A DNA stretch of 64,000 nucleotides. It comes from Brevipalpus yothersi (lineage: Eukaryota > Arthropoda > Arachnida > Trombidiformes > Tenuipalpidae). The position numbers and the translations under genes were made by a program. The notes under the pieces were generated by a model that saw nothing but the letters and a program-made list of their open reading frames with translations, was not told the origin of the DNA and did no database searches. The stretch spans positions 131,090 through 195,089 of the forward strand of contig QZCP01000079.1 of assembly GCA_003956705.1 (NCBI GenBank). Reading direction: 5' to 3'. Shown in pieces: positions 44,467-54,629 of this stretch (position 1 is the stretch's first letter; every line of letters starts with the position of its first letter).

Positions 44467-44919
44467 ATGGATTGTACAATTTGCTTGGAAAAGTGTGTCC
44501 AGCCTGTGCGTTTGCCGTGTGGTCATATTTTCTGTTTTCTGTGTGTCAAAGGACTTGCTGACATTCACCAGAAGTGTGCTAATTGTCGTCAGCCTATTCC
44601 AGCTGATTATTTTGATAATCCTGATTTGGTGACTGATGAGCAACTTGAAATTCCATTGTTCGATGGAGAATATCAATGGTTTTATGAGGGTAAAAATGGC
44701 TGGTGGCTGTATGATCCCAGAACAAGTGAAGATTTGGAAGATGCATTCAAATATGGGGCACCACAGTGTCAATTGCTGATTGCTGGTCACCTGTATTACA
44801 TTGATTTCACCAAAATGATACAGTATCGATCTGATGAGCCTAGAAGATTTCGTAGGATCAAGAGGAGTCCATTGATGCAAACTTGTACCAAAGGTGTTGC
44901 AGGCTTACGAATGCAGTGA
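44467..44919 (+). CDS. RNF146: RNF146 (Iduna)-like RING-WWE ubiquitin ligase, minimal form
   Basis: A single exon of 150 residues. RNF146 reads poly-ADP-ribose chains made by tankyrase through its WWE domain and ubiquitinates the modified protein (axin in Wnt signalling). The RING runs from C3 to about residue 47: CTICLEKC, LPCGHIFCFLC and CANCRQPIP. WWE (about 70-145): YQWFYEGKNGWWLYDPRTSEDLEDAF, LLIAGHLYYIDFTKMIQYR and RRIKR. It ends at GVAGLRMQ, just after the core; the long disordered tail with tankyrase-binding motifs of vertebrate RNF146 (about 360 residues) is missing. An in-frame TTG upstream was rejected in favour of the ATG. Confidence 0.9.
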   Translation: MDCTICLEKCVQPVRLPCGHIFCFLCVKGLADIHQKCANCRQPIPADYFDNPDLVTDEQLEIPLFDGEYQWFYEGKNGWWLYDPRTSEDLEDAFKYGAPQCQLLIAGHLYYIDFTKMIQYRSDEPRRFRRIKRSPLMQTCTKGVAGLRMQ

Positions 44920-45475
44920 AATTAATTTGGTGGAAAAACTTCGCTATCATCATGTCAAATCATAAGTTGAAATTTTTTCATCCTCAACAATCAACATCTG
45001 AAACTGTTTTTCTAGCATAATCTTCATAATACTGTTATCTTCAGACTCATATCATCGTTCGAGACAATTAATTTTACCACGAGTATTGAGATGTCTAGTA
45101 TTTTTCTTCTTTATTTTCTAAGGATGCAAAATTATCCACACCATCCAAGAGTAAATGGATCAAGGCTGTTCAGTTCGTGGAGAGCTTTATACACTCTCCA
45201 ATTTCCTGTTCCAACTTCATTTTGTTATTACTTGTGAACATCATTTGAATTGAGAAAAAAATTCAAAGCCTATAGTTGTATTGATTATCTATTATGATAA
45301 GAATATCAAATATCAAATATCAAATAAACTGACCAATGCATTATTTTTGCGGGAAATAGATGAGCTTTCGACTTTATTTTAAATAGGTAAATAGTTCTAT
45401 GAAAGAACAGTGCCTCTCAAGTACGATCGGTGCCAATTTCATGTAGCAAAAAGGTTTATTTTGTTAGTCATTACA
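44920..45475. other. intergenic between convergent RNF146 and DDX1
   Basis: 3' flanks only. An aataaa at about 45323 could serve as a polyadenylation signal. No coding frame. Confidence 0.5.
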
Positions 45476-48400
45476 TTACATTCGCATAGCAAAAAGTTTC
45501 AAGAAATTTGTTTGTGCTTGAAATTCTAAATTGGACAGCTCTTTAACCTTGGAGGATAATTGATCAACATGAGAATTGTAGCTTATTCCACCATTACTCT
45601 GTTTCTTAGCTCCATAGATGACCTTTCCATCAAATTCATTTGTTTCAATCTTAAAATCTGATTCAATGGTTGAGATTGTACAGCCAAGATGGTCTTCAAC
45701 GTCAGCCAGCAGCTGAAGGGTAAAAAGTTATATTAATTCATGGCACAACCTTTATAAATGGGTGATGAAATTATCGTAAGAAAAATTACCTGTAGCTCGT
45801 TGTACCAAATACAACAACCCTTGAATTCAGTCAAATTAGTATTGAAACAGTTTCGGCCCCTAGACGCACAATTAGAATGGAACCAAACTTTTTCCGGAAC
45901 AGTTGAGACAAGACTTATAGCTAAGCCCATTCGCTCCGCTCGACCTACACGTCCAATTCTATGAACATAGTTTGCTTTCTCGTCTGGTAAAGTTACTTGA
46001 ATTACAAAAGGTATTCCTGGTGGAACATGAAAGAATTAATTTAAAACAGTTTGGAATTTCTAATGATCAAAATACCCTTGACATCAATTCCTCGAGCTGC
46101 AACATCGGTGCATATCAGAAATTTGACTCGAGCGTTTTTGAATAGTTCTAGATTCTCTTTACGTTCCTGTGGTTTTCGATCACTATGTAGACAGACGCAT
46201 GTGTAAGGATTCCTTGGATTATTTGAACCTTCAAAGATTAAGAAATTGAGTATTCTAGTGAAACACAATTCATGTAATACACTTACCTCCTCCTTTTTGA
46301 ATGAGATAGTTCTCTAAATTATCACAGTCTAATTTGGTTCGACAGAATATTATAGCTTGATCCATCTTCAGAGTATCAATTGCTTTAACAACATATTCGC
46401 CCTTAAGAATCTTGATGGCTTCACTCAATGTCTCTTTATTAGGTTGTTCAGGTGAAAGCCGATCTTTTGCATGAACACCATCGGTGACTATTCTTTCTTT
46501 TAAGTTTTTCCATAAGTGATCTTTTTTCGGATCGATCCGCAAAACAACATGATGAACTGTCTCCGGGACAGAATCTTCACCCTTTAAGAAATTAGATTCT
46601 AGATCAGCATAGAAGGGCAAAGATAATTCAAGTTACTCACTTTCAGATCAACCCAGGTGGGGAAATACATGAGTTTTTCTGCCAGTTTTTTCACTTCAAA
46701 ATTGTGAAGAGTAGCTGAGCATACAATCATTTGCAACCTTCTTCCATCATCAAACATTCTAGGAATCTGGGAATGTAGTCTATTGATGAGATTAAGGTTT
46801 CCTTGCTGGAGAAGGCCATCCACCTCATCTAGGATGAAGAATCTGCACTGCTTTAAGCTCAAAGTGTTGTTAGAAACAAGTTCATCAAGGCGACCTGGAG
46901 TAGCCACAACGATATCAACTCCTTGAGAAATTTGATTCGCTTGCTCTTTGGTGCCAGTTCCACCAATCAAGAGAACCGTTCGAACAGTCCCGGGAAGATA
47001 CTTCTTGAACGACTCGAGACATTTGAGTGTTTGTTCTGCAAGCTCTCTACTAGGCTCGATTATGACGGCTCGTGGACCAGAGGGTCCGCTTTTTTTACCG
47101 TTTGTATTCGAACTTATATTTTGATTAGGAACAAATTGTGAATCGCTAACATTGGCGAGCCAAGTATATGATGGTGGAGCGTTACTTTTTCCTGATGTAG
47201 GATGAAGGGAAGAAAGAAGTAGAGTGAGGGTTCTGATCACAAAACATTGAATTTCAGATTTCCAGTGGAATTTGAAGTGGATCACTCACCATCATTTGAA
47301 GGCTGAAATCTTACAGTGACCATAGCATTTTTGGTGCATACGCATGGATGAAAGTGATTTTTTGCCATCTCACGCGGAATTCGAAAGGCTTCTCCTAAAT
47401 ATTGATCATTCTTGGTCCATGCGATTGTCTCATTGTCTAGATCGAGAAGACAACCCACCACATCCCCTCGATCACCGAATGTCGTTCCATAATCTTCGAA
47501 ATTTCTGTTGTTACTTTTCTTGCCCGTTCCTCCGAATCCCCATCCGAGACGATCTGTTCCAAGATCAAGACTCGCGTTTGCAAGGGCCCTGAAGGTAGAT
47601 TGAAAGATATAATATCACTTTCCATAAAATGCTTACTATCGAAATTGAGAGAGAACAAAAGTTGTAGTCTATCAAAGCTAGCCATAAAGAAGTATGAGAA
47701 AATAGTGAATCTGGTTCTAATATGCTTACCACCCAACACGAGCTAAGCCAGGTTCGGTGAAGAATGCTTCATAGTAGAATTTATTGCTTCCACTTTTAGA
47801 ATTTCTCATAACTGCTCGATTCGCTCTCACCCCTTGCCATTGCTTAGCATCTTTGCTTTGACAACTCAGACCATCGTTACTAATCACGAGGTTTGGTGCT
47901 CGATCTTGATGAGCTAGCAGCCACTTATCAGCTGTTTGATTGGAAGTGCGAGGTTTACTTTTATCTAATCATCGAGAAAAGAGATCAAGAGAAAATCAGT
48001 GCTATCCAATTCGATTGGATTACCATTTGATTACCATTGAGTGATTCCCAGACAATTTGAAGAACAGGTAGACAAAAAGCACCGGTCTTGCCGGAGCCAG
48101 TTTCAGCGGCCATCAGAACATCTCCACCACCAAGAATCAGTGGAATTGCTTCCGATTGAATTCCTGTCGGAAGACTGTCAAGAGAGAAGATAAAATTTTC
48201 TCACATTGTATTGTTGACAAGAAACCATCCTCAAATCACACCAAGTGCATGATGGTACACCTCGTTTCCATGATGATCATCACCCGATTGGCAGCATTTA
48301 CAATCTCTCCGATAATAATTCAAAATTACTCTCTTACCTCCATTCCATTTCTTCGACACCTTTGCCAATCTCCGGCATGATTCCCATCTCTATAATCACA

Positions 48401-48516
48401 TAAAAGATACATTTCGTAAATGATGAGTAACATGATGCAATAGAGGTAAAATTCAAAAAAGCTTCCCAATATATTCATTGTCATCACTGGAATATCTCAC
48501 CTTCGAATGCAGTCAT
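45476..48516 (-). CDS. DDX1: DDX1 RNA helicase with SPRY insert
   Basis: Ten exons: 48516-48501, 48389-48338, 48174-48035, 47964-47730, 47588-47290, 47191-46641, 46581-46287, 46228-46076, 46016-45790 and 45712-45476, giving 734 residues (human 740). DDX1 is a DEAD-box protein of the tRNA ligase complex and of DNA-break RNA clearance. MGIMPEIGKGVEEMEW and LGGGDVLMAAETGSGKTGAF give the N-terminus and motif I. A SPRY domain is inserted next (residues about 75-250, GFGGTGKKSNNRNFEDYG), as only DDX1 has. Then EPSRELAEQT, TPGRLDEL, motif II as DEVD rather than DEAD, CSATLHNFEVKKLAEK, CTDVAARGIDVKG, HRIGRVGRAERMGLAISLV and the DDX1-specific tail with CCIWYNELQ. The A to V change in motif II is the only oddity. 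Confidence 0.95.
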
Positions 48517-49417
48517 ATTTGTTCAATAATTTAAATTAATGGCTGTTAAAATACTCTAACCAATAAACCTTCAAAACAATCAATCAATTACAACCCTCTC
48601 TCACCAAATGGTATCAAAACACGGTAATTCCAACTCATGCATTGCTCATGTTTCAACTTTGTATCATCAACACAACAGCAGTAATAAATAAGCATGCTGT
48701 AATGTTTCTCTCTCTCTTTTCTCACTCTTTTTAAAGAGCAAGCCATTTAAACGGACAGACTTTGAAGGTGATGATAATCATCATCAAAGTTTGATTTTAT
48801 CCTCTTGATCAACTTTTGAACTGTTCCTTTTTTGGTGCAATTTTTTTTCTTCGCACCATATTGAATCAATATTTTTGACACTCAAATGTGAAAGCTTATT
48901 GTTTTCTGGTTTGACTTGTTTTTAACACTTTAATCTTCCTCAACTTGTTGTATTTCCTGGAATCAGTAAGACCAAAGAGTAAGAACGCGTTTTTCTGTCT
49001 TCTGTTCTTCTTTTAGTTTTGAAAGAGGTTCACTTGACAACATCGATTTGAAGAGCTCTCTTATTTTTTGTCTTCAAGATTATCAATTCATCCATTAACT
49101 TTATCTTTGTGCAAAAATTTTCACATGTAATTTGTTTGTGAATCAATTTGTGACTGAATTGTTGATCACACTGAATCGATTGGTGATCATTTCAGAGAGA
49201 GAGAGAAAGAGAGAGAGGAAGAAAGAGTCAAGATAAAATCGATCCGAATTTGAAAATTGATTTCGTGTCATCATTTGGCTTGTTCGAATTATTTTTCGCT
49301 ACAAGTTGCTTATACTTCGTACTTGGCATTCAACTTGTGTTGTTAATCTGATTTATACAGATTGTCCAGTGGTTATTAATTGCTTTGCATTCCCGTAATT
49401 TTTTTTTCACTACCAAA
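48517..49417. promoter_or_regulatory. shared upstream region of DDX1 and GTSF1-like gene 2
   Basis: 900 bp between divergent start codons, AT-rich with a short GA tract near 49196-49225. No coding frame. Confidence 0.4.
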
Positions 49418-50068
49418 ATGTCTTCTCTTGCCCCTGATTTCGATGAATTGTGTGTATGCCCTTACTTCAATAACCATCGAGTTGCTCGACGACGCTTCAT
49501 TGCTCATTTGACAAAATGTGCCAAAGATCCGAGAGCTCCACCCTTGAAACCGTGTCCCTTTGATATGTCCCACAGAATTGATGCAGCTCTGTTAGATAAT
49601 CATATGGTCAACTGCCCTAGTGCAACTCCGGCCCTTCGAGATATGATCACGGCTCGTGATCGTGCTGAGATCAACAAGAAAGATACGAGTTGGCCTAATC
49701 AGGGACAGCCAAAGATGGAGGATGATGAAGTTTCTGATCCATGGAGTATGGAAGCTAATGTAGCCAAAAAGAGTTACACTATTGCTGGCTTGAAAGAGGA
49801 AAGTGGAGATGTTCGCAATGCTCTGAGATCCGATGGAAGCATCAATCATACCGCTTTGCAGCGTATGAAGCCAGCAGAAAGAAAAAGGCTATACAATGAA
49901 ATGATTGAACGTCAACAAAATATAAATGAGACCAAGCCTGATGTTCGAGCTTTGAATATTAATCCACAACCAGCAGCTTCATCATCAAACAGTCCCTCTC
50001 CACAACAGCCTCCAGTGCGAAATGCTCCAGGAATAGGACGTGGACGAGTGATTCGTAAAACTGAATAA
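49418..50068 (+). CDS. GTSF1-like CHHC zinc-finger protein, gene 2
   Basis: A single exon of 216 residues from MSSLAPDFDE. Finger 1 is CPYFNNHRVARRRFIAHLTKC; finger 2 is CPFDMSHRIDAALLDNHMVNC, the canonical CHHC pair of GTSF1/Asterix and U11-48K. The tail repeats the plan of gene 1: WPNQ, EVSDPWSMEA, ALRSDGSIN, LQRMKPAERKRLYNEMIE and a final APGIGRGRVIRK. The paralogs differ most in the Ser/Pro-rich linker before the last block. A polyadenylation-like aataaa lies about 26 bp after the stop. Role inferred: PIWI cofactor in the germline piRNA pathway. Which paralog holds the ancestral role cannot be decided from sequence. Confidence 0.9.
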   Translation: MSSLAPDFDELCVCPYFNNHRVARRRFIAHLTKCAKDPRAPPLKPCPFDMSHRIDAALLDNHMVNCPSATPALRDMITARDRAEINKKDTSWPNQGQPKMEDDEVSDPWSMEANVAKKSYTIAGLKEESGDVRNALRSDGSINHTALQRMKPAERKRLYNEMIERQQNINETKPDVRALNINPQPAASSSNSPSPQQPPVRNAPGIGRGRVIRKTE

Positions 50069-50271
50069 AAGTATGAATCCCGCCAGAATCTACCAATAAA
50101 GGGTCAGAGATAATTATCTATTTGACAACTATTTGATTTTCTCAAACTGATAAACATTCAATTAAATTCATTGTTTCACTCAAAGATGGATATGATTTTT
50201 TTTCTCGGGAAGATAAAAAATGATGTAGAAAATGGTTTATTGAATGAAAAACTATAGAGACATGCTTTTTC

Positions 50272-51623
50272 TCACTGAACGCGGTAGGCTCCTACCACAA
50301 CAGCGTGGTCCTTCTCGTATGGTTCTAAAGTGATTTGTTCGATGGGTTTGATTCGTTCTTCTTGCAATTTTTTCACTTCTTGAGCGAAAACAGCTTCCGC
50401 TGGAGCAGTACTATCGATACAATTGGCCTTAATGGACATGACAACGTGACCGCCTGGTTTGAGGTAATGGTGTGCGTTGAGGGCGACAATTCGAGCTTGA
50501 TCAGGTTGAGCTACATCGGAAAATATGCAATCAACCATTGACATAACCATACGATATTTTTGAGGATGACGGGCATCTTCGATGATTGGTATGATGTTTG
50601 GTCGTTTTTGGGCCACAGTCAACAAATCTCTTCCAGAACGATGGGAAAATTCTACAGCATAACATCGGCCTTCGGGTCCAAGAATATCGGAAACATGGGA
50701 AACAGTGGTACCCGAAGCGGCTCCTAAATAGAGAACTTTCGATCCAGGAGACATGTGGATATCTTCAACACCTCCTAGAATGGCAGCACCTAGCTTGGAT
50801 CTGAATGGATTCCAAATTCGATATTCAATTTTTTGCTCATTCTCTTCAATAGAAATTCGTTTCTCTCCATACACAGAAACGCCAGGCACTAAATTTCGCG
50901 TAACAAGAGCATCCTCTTTACCCTTAGCCACAAAAACTCCTTGAATTCTATGGTGAGGCTCGATGATAACCTGGAGAACATGAGGAAAATTGATTGATAC
51001 ACGAGTTTATCATCAACAGTCAACCTCAATTGATTTTCGATTTTGAAAACTTACCCTCTTGCCCCCTTTGAAGCCACCAGGCTTGCCGCCACCTCGACCG
51101 CCACGACCACCACGGTCTCCACCACCACGGCCACGGCCACCAAAACCTCTTCCTCTTCCTCGGCCACCTAATTGAAAGAGAATTGATTTTTAGATCGGAA
51201 ATTCAAAGGACACTCTCACAGACTCGCGCTCCGCTCCACGATGAGGGGGCGAAGGGAATTCCATCAATCACTACAATCCCCACAATTATCCATTCACTCA
51301 CCTCGATCTCCTCGATCACCACCTCGGCCACGGAAGCCTCCGCCACCTCCACCGCCTTGTGGACATTCGCGGGCAAAGTGACCATCTTGGCCGCACTTGT
51401 GGCATCCGCCACCGCCGCCACCTCCACCGCCACCGAAGCCTCCGCCACCTCCACCACCCTGTGGACATTCTCGGGCAAAGTGACCATCTTGGCCGCACTT
51501 GTGGCATCCACCACCGCCGCCTCCTCCTCCGCCACCGAAGGAACCACCGCGACCGCCGCCACCTCTTCCGAAGCCACCTCTGCCTCCGCGGCCACCACCT
51601 CGTCCACGATCACCGAAACCCAT
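50272..51623 (-). CDS. FBL: fibrillarin with two CCHC zinc knuckles in the glycine-rich arm
   Basis: Exons 51623-51302, 51167-51055 and 50970-50272, giving 377 residues. Fibrillarin is the 2'-O-methyltransferase of box C/D snoRNPs in the nucleolus and also methylates histone H2A glutamine. Exons 2 and 3 encode the usual GAR end (GGRGRGRGFGGRGRGG), VIIEPHHRIQGVFVAKGKEDAL and the full SAM-dependent fold: YLGAASGTTVSHVSDI, AVEFSHRSGRDL, EDARHPQKYRM, DVAQPDQARI and SIKANCIDST. Exon 1 is unusual: within GGRGG/FGGGG sequence it holds two identical zinc knuckles, C-x2-C-x4-H-x4-C (C40-C53 and C74-C87, both CHKCGQDGHFAREC). The exon 1 donor (G|GTGAG) and exon 2 acceptor (TTAG) join in phase. Alternatively exon 1 belongs to a separate zinc-knuckle gene; the shared arginine-glycine style and exact phase favour fusion. 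Confidence 0.85.
51302..51530. repeat. 102-bp tandem duplication encoding the zinc knuckles
   Basis: Two near-identical blocks sit at about 51359-51415 and 51461-51515. The 42-bp knuckle core differs by one base (cgcgggc versus ctcgggc, silent). This indicates a recent or homogenised internal duplication. Confidence 0.8.
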
Positions 51624-52284
51624 ACTCAATCAATAAGATACAGAAACTAATTTAAATTAACAATGGCACACAAGGAATAACCAAAAATCAAATTGGAATG
51701 GATTTACTTGAAGCAAGAAAAAAAAATTTTTGTCTCACGCTTTAAAGCAGCATGTTTTCCACGAGCTCGGTTCCTGCACATGTCAAACTTGCTCACAGGA
51801 AGTTGATCAAATTGAGCGCCACTTTCGAATGTGATCCAACTTTTTCTATGAATCAATATGGACTCACACTGGTACAGACACTAGGTACTAGACACAGGTG
51901 ATGAAATGGTGGTCGTTTAAATTGGAGATGATAATTTGAGGAGATCAGTGGTGGGAAAAAATATGGCTATGTTAATTGTATAGTTGGACAGGAAAAAAAT
52001 TGTTTGTTCGAGTATAATTATTGGAGAACATTGGCAAGATATGAATAATACTGGGGAGAAAAAAATTACTCGGCTCTGTTTTTGCAAAAGGGCAATGAAA
52101 TGGCAGATGGAATGTGAATGCTAATGAAATGATAAGTCATTAAAAGAAATGGCTGATATGTTGTTGTTTAAAATGTGAGACAAAGAATTTGGGGAAGGCA
52201 TCAAGCTGATTGAAAGAAGAGGAGAAAAAATTCCGATGTCACAAGGAATATCGTGAAAATTGGTGATCTTTTAACATGTACATT
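51624..52284. other. upstream region of fibrillarin
   Basis: Lies between two reverse-strand genes and must contain the fibrillarin promoter and the 3' end of thymidylate kinase. No coding frame. Confidence 0.45.
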
Positions 52285-53100
52285 TTAAACATGTAACTGG
52301 TCGCTCCAGAGAGGCTTGAGGGGCTGATTGCAGGCAACTTTCATCGTTTCCTTTACAGCACCATAAATTTTGGTTGTCAATTCATCAATGTTGCCATCAG
52401 ATTCATAAACCTATGGAGAGAGATGAATAGAATAGAATTTGGATCAAAATAACCGAGCACAATTACAAGGAGATTTCAAGTCATATCTACCTTCCAGCTA
52501 TCGTCTTTAAGGGTATCGAACATCTTTTTCACCTTCGATTGAAATGTCTCATTTTCATAGATTTCCCCACCAAAACCAGGTCTCGATTCTGCTGATCGTG
52601 CGGTCAAATATACGACAAGATCTGGCCTGGGTAGTCCACAATCGGGTGATTTACACCATTCGAGAGGAATGTTTTTCTAGATTAGCAAGTGAAAATTCTG
52701 AAGATCAGTGCAAAAGTTGACGTATCGTTGATAAATTTTGAAAATTAAATTAAATTCCTACCTCTTTCGCTGCCGAATATGCAGCTCCAGAGAATGCATA
52801 TCGATCGACAATCAAGGTGACTCCTTCTTCCAATTTTTTTTTCATTTCTTTGGCTGTTTCCCATCGATTGGCGGAAAACAGTAGATGAATAACATGATCA
52901 TCCAACACACAAGATCCGGTTAAATACTGATTGATCAACGAACCAGTAGGAGTATCACGACGAGGATATTTCCAATATTCAGCCGGAAGCTTGGCATCAG
53001 TCAACTCTCGTACCAATCGTTGACACTGTGTAGTTTTACCAACTTTATCAACTCCTTCAACCACAATCAGAGCACCTCTCTTGATTAACTTAATAGCCAT
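52285..53100 (-). CDS. DTYMK: thymidylate kinase
   Basis: Exons 53100-52762, 52676-52491 and 52410-52285, giving 216 residues (human 212). It phosphorylates dTMP to dTDP for DNA synthesis. The P-loop GVDKVGKTTQ lies at residues about 16-25 with the family's internal D, then YPRRDTPTG, HLLFSANRWE, VDRYAFSGAAYS (the DRY/F region) and, across the intron, CGLPRPDLVVYLT followed by the lid stretch SAESRPGFGGEIYE. Length, motif order and intron phases are all regular. Divergent from GLRX5 with 584 bp between starts. Confidence 0.94.
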
Positions 53101-53684
53101 CGTCTAATAATCCACTTGCTTTCAACACAAACGAAAGAAAAAAAATTTCGATCAATTCCAGTCAACAGATTCAAGTGATGAAATTTCAAAATTGTCAAAG
53201 ATGATTCTCCTCTCAACCCCTCGACAATGGCTAACGATTTGAAAGATGTGGATGATGAAATCAGTCAAAGATGGTCAACTGAAAACGATCTGTAAATCCT
53301 CTTATCTTTCGAGTACACTCAATAAAGAGAAAAGTTAAAGGAATCCGTTTTATTGTCCTGAGAAAAACGTGCTCAGTTTGGCGCTTTTTGCTCAAAACCT
53401 CGTGATTAACATCAACAACATTATGTTGTCAACATATGTGAAAACAAACCTTTTTCTTGTGTGTGTAAACGGCGATGTTTAAGATGTTTTGATTGTTTTG
53501 ATGTTTTATTTTATTGATTTTCATTTGTTCAATCGTATGATGTGGTGATGGTGATCATCTGTAGTGTTTGAAGAATATCTGTGGACACACATTTTGGGCA
53601 ATTTTTTTCTCTCCTCTTCCTCTCTTACTTTTGGGCTAAGCTTGATATCTCATTTGCTTAACATTGTTTATCATCATCATCATC
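53101..53684. promoter_or_regulatory. shared upstream region of DTYMK and GLRX5
   Basis: 584 bp between divergent start codons; no coding frame and no specific site claimed. Confidence 0.4.
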
Positions 53685-54291
53685 ATGTCACTAGCGTTGG
53701 TTGGATCTGTGTTTGGACGATTGATTAATTTATCGAGACACACACAAAGTGCATTTAATAGTCACCGTAATGGTCTGTTGGCCCTTTTTTCAACTAGCCC
53801 CGAGATGAAGGAAAAGATAGACAAAATGGTTAAATCAAAGAAAGTTGTTGTCTTCATGAAAGGAGTTCCAAATGCTCCAAGATGCGGTTTCAGTAATGCA
53901 GTTACTCAGGTATAGATTTTTATTTTCTCCTCTTCTTAATTTTCTTTCCATCTTTTCATGGTCATCTTTGAAATTTTTCTATGTTGGGTTTCTGATTCTT
54001 CAATTGTTTCGCGAAATGATTAATTGTTCTCATCGGTCTTCTCCATCGGTTTCATAGATCCTCCGAATGCATGGTGTGGAATATGATGCACACGATGTGC
54101 TCAGTGATGAAGAATTAAGACAAGGAGTCAAAGATTATACGAATTGGCCGACAATACCACAAGTTTATATTGATGGACAATTTGTTGGAGGCTGTGATAT
54201 CTTATTGGAATTACATAAGTCAGGTGAATTGATCAGCATTCTTCAAAATATTGGTGTCAAATCGGCTCTCGCTGATAAGCAGAAAGAATAA
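53685..54291 (+). CDS. GLRX5: mitochondrial monothiol glutaredoxin 5
   Basis: Exon 1 is 53685-53909, the intron 53910-54057 (GTATAG...CATAG), exon 2 54058-54291, giving 152 residues. GLRX5 passes [2Fe-2S] clusters from the ISCU machinery to acceptor proteins in mitochondria. The first 45 residues are basic and hydroxylated with few acids (RLINLSRHTQSAFNSHRNG), a mitochondrial targeting signal. The glutaredoxin fold follows: VVVFMKGVPNAPRCGFSNAV with the CGFS active site (Cys at about residue 67), NWPTIPQVYIDGQFVGGCDI with the cis-proline and glutathione-binding GGCD, and a helical end. The ATG chosen at MSLALVG avoids an upstream hydrophobic ATC-repeat read-through. Confidence 0.94.
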
Positions 54292-54629
54292 TCTTAAACA
54301 ATATTGGGGAAAATTTTTCCCATCCAAACTAAAAATAGTTACTTTGTATGGTCTCAGGGACAATAATCTACAATTCATCAAAATAGGAGAAAAATTAGAC
54401 TCTCTTTAGACATCTTGATTATTGATGTTGATCTTGTCAAATCTTTTCATCACTTGATTGTGCTTCTCCTATGTTGCACACACGCTTTGTTCGAAATTTT
54501 AATGTATAAGTTTCGATATCGAATCGAAATCATTTGAAATGTATCAAGAAATTAGAATTAAGAGACAATATTTCATCATAATTTTGTTTATTGTGTTTTC
54601 CAAAGTTTTCTCTTTGTTAAATGATAATT
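54292..54629. other. intergenic between convergent GLRX5 and FBXL15
   Basis: 3' flanks only; no coding frame. Confidence 0.5.

Noticed and set aside
51183..51655. Long forward-strand frames rich in Ala/Thr/Ser or His/Arg
   Set aside because: They are antisense shadows of the Gly-rich first exon of fibrillarin, whose GC-rich repeats keep all frames open.
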